Assembly (NCBI RefSeq): GCF_009737085.1
Contig: NZ_WOVL01000009.1
Location: forward strand, 1-64,000
Direction: 5' to 3'
DNA length: 64,000 nucleotides
Origin: Paenibacillus sp. NEAU-GSW1
GTDB lineage: Bacteria; Bacillota; Bacilli; Paenibacillales; Paenibacillaceae
The notes under the pieces are model-generated. The model was not told the DNA's origin and did no database searches. It was given only the letters and a program-made list of their open reading frames with translations. Both the position numbers and the translations under genes were made by a program. Shown piece after piece: positions 63,828 to 64,000 of the stretch; position 1 is the first letter of the stretch; every line of letters begins with the position of its first letter.

Positions 63828-64000
63828 TTACCAAGCGTATGCTTTAGGCGCATCTCCGCCCGGTCCCGGGAAAATTTCGTCGATCCGGGCGAGCGCCGCC
63901 TCATCAAGCTTCACTTCTAAAGCGCGCAGCGAGCGTTCAAACTGCTCCAGCGTCCGCACCCCGATAATCGGCGCGGTAACTGCCGGATTCGCCAGCAGCC
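63828..64000 (-). CDS. aldo/keto reductase, C-terminal part
   Basis: The gene runs off the right end of the window. The visible residues include NPAVTAPIIGVRTLEQFERS, typical of the NADPH-binding end of aldo/keto reductases, ending DAPKAYAW. Convergent with ilvA, 8 bases apart. Confidence 0.75.
   Translation of the reverse strand, partial: LLANPAVTAPIIGVRTLEQFERSLRALEVKLDEAALARIDEIFPGPGGDAPKAYAW

Overview
The window looks like chromosomal DNA of a Paenibacillus-type member of the Bacillales. The evidence is strong Shine-Dalgarno sequences with frequent TTG/GTG starts, a B. subtilis-like fad/etf beta-oxidation set with a CcpA-type cre site, an S-layer-homology (SLH) protein, an ECF sigma/zinc-finger anti-sigma pair, HxlR regulators, and intergenic arrays of short hairpins. 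No rRNA, tRNA, CRISPR array or intact transposase was recognised.

Layout. (1) 0-9.2 kb: small-molecule phosphotransferases and methyltransferases. An identical 840-bp segment carrying one phosphotransferase occurs twice and brackets an rsgA-kinase pair. rsgA follows an 11-codon leader ORF and two terminator hairpins; a methyltransferase at 8.3 kb has a 16-codon leader ORF plus hairpin. (2) 9.2-15.4 kb: a chemotaxis receptor, a decayed acetyltransferase, then an MBL hydrolase and an HxlR regulator facing a DJ-1/MFS/azoreductase operon. (3) 15.5-21.8 kb: a sulfur-scavenging operon (aldo/keto reductase, flavin monooxygenase, sulfonate-type ABC transporter, sulfurtransferase). (4) 21.8-32.5 kb: a plastic region with glyoxalase-fold proteins, an ECF sigma and a truncated homologue, several broken genes, and a second HxlR cluster (DoxX, membrane protein, frameshifted dioxygenase, NmrA-type reductase). 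Five copies of a sulfurtransferase 3' end, only two of them complete genes, punctuate 15.5-32.5 kb. (5) 32.6-35.1 kb: an AT-rich island with a P-loop ATPase and a membrane protein, a possible defence locus. (6) 35.3-38.4 kb: a membrane-anchored molybdopterin oxidoreductase, a second-type methionine aminopeptidase and two small proteins. (7) 38.5-52.8 kb: beta-oxidation (thioesterase, fadD, fadE, fadA, fadN, fadF) divergent from etfB-etfA, with a 440-bp tandem repeat inside the cluster. (8) 53-64 kb: an SLH protein, a SRAP-family protein lacking its expected catalytic residues, an AraC regulator, an ECF sigma/anti-sigma pair, a probable Fur-controlled flavodoxin operon with a minisatellite in its leader, two arrays of AAGGCC/GGCCTT hairpins with the same ~113-bp period, ilvA, and a cut aldo/keto reductase gene.

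How it fits together. The fad and etf genes form one pathway: FadD activates fatty acids, FadE/FadN/FadA run the cycle, and EtfAB with FadF pass electrons to the membrane. The 15.7-21.8 kb operon would import an organosulfur compound, cleave it oxidatively and handle the released sulfur. The two HxlR clusters resemble electrophile/quinone-stress units (azoreductase, DoxX, ring-cleavage dioxygenase, quinone reductase-like protein); a TAAGTAGG-type site occurs in both their control regions and at the sulfur operon promoter. All functions are inferred from sequence reading alone.
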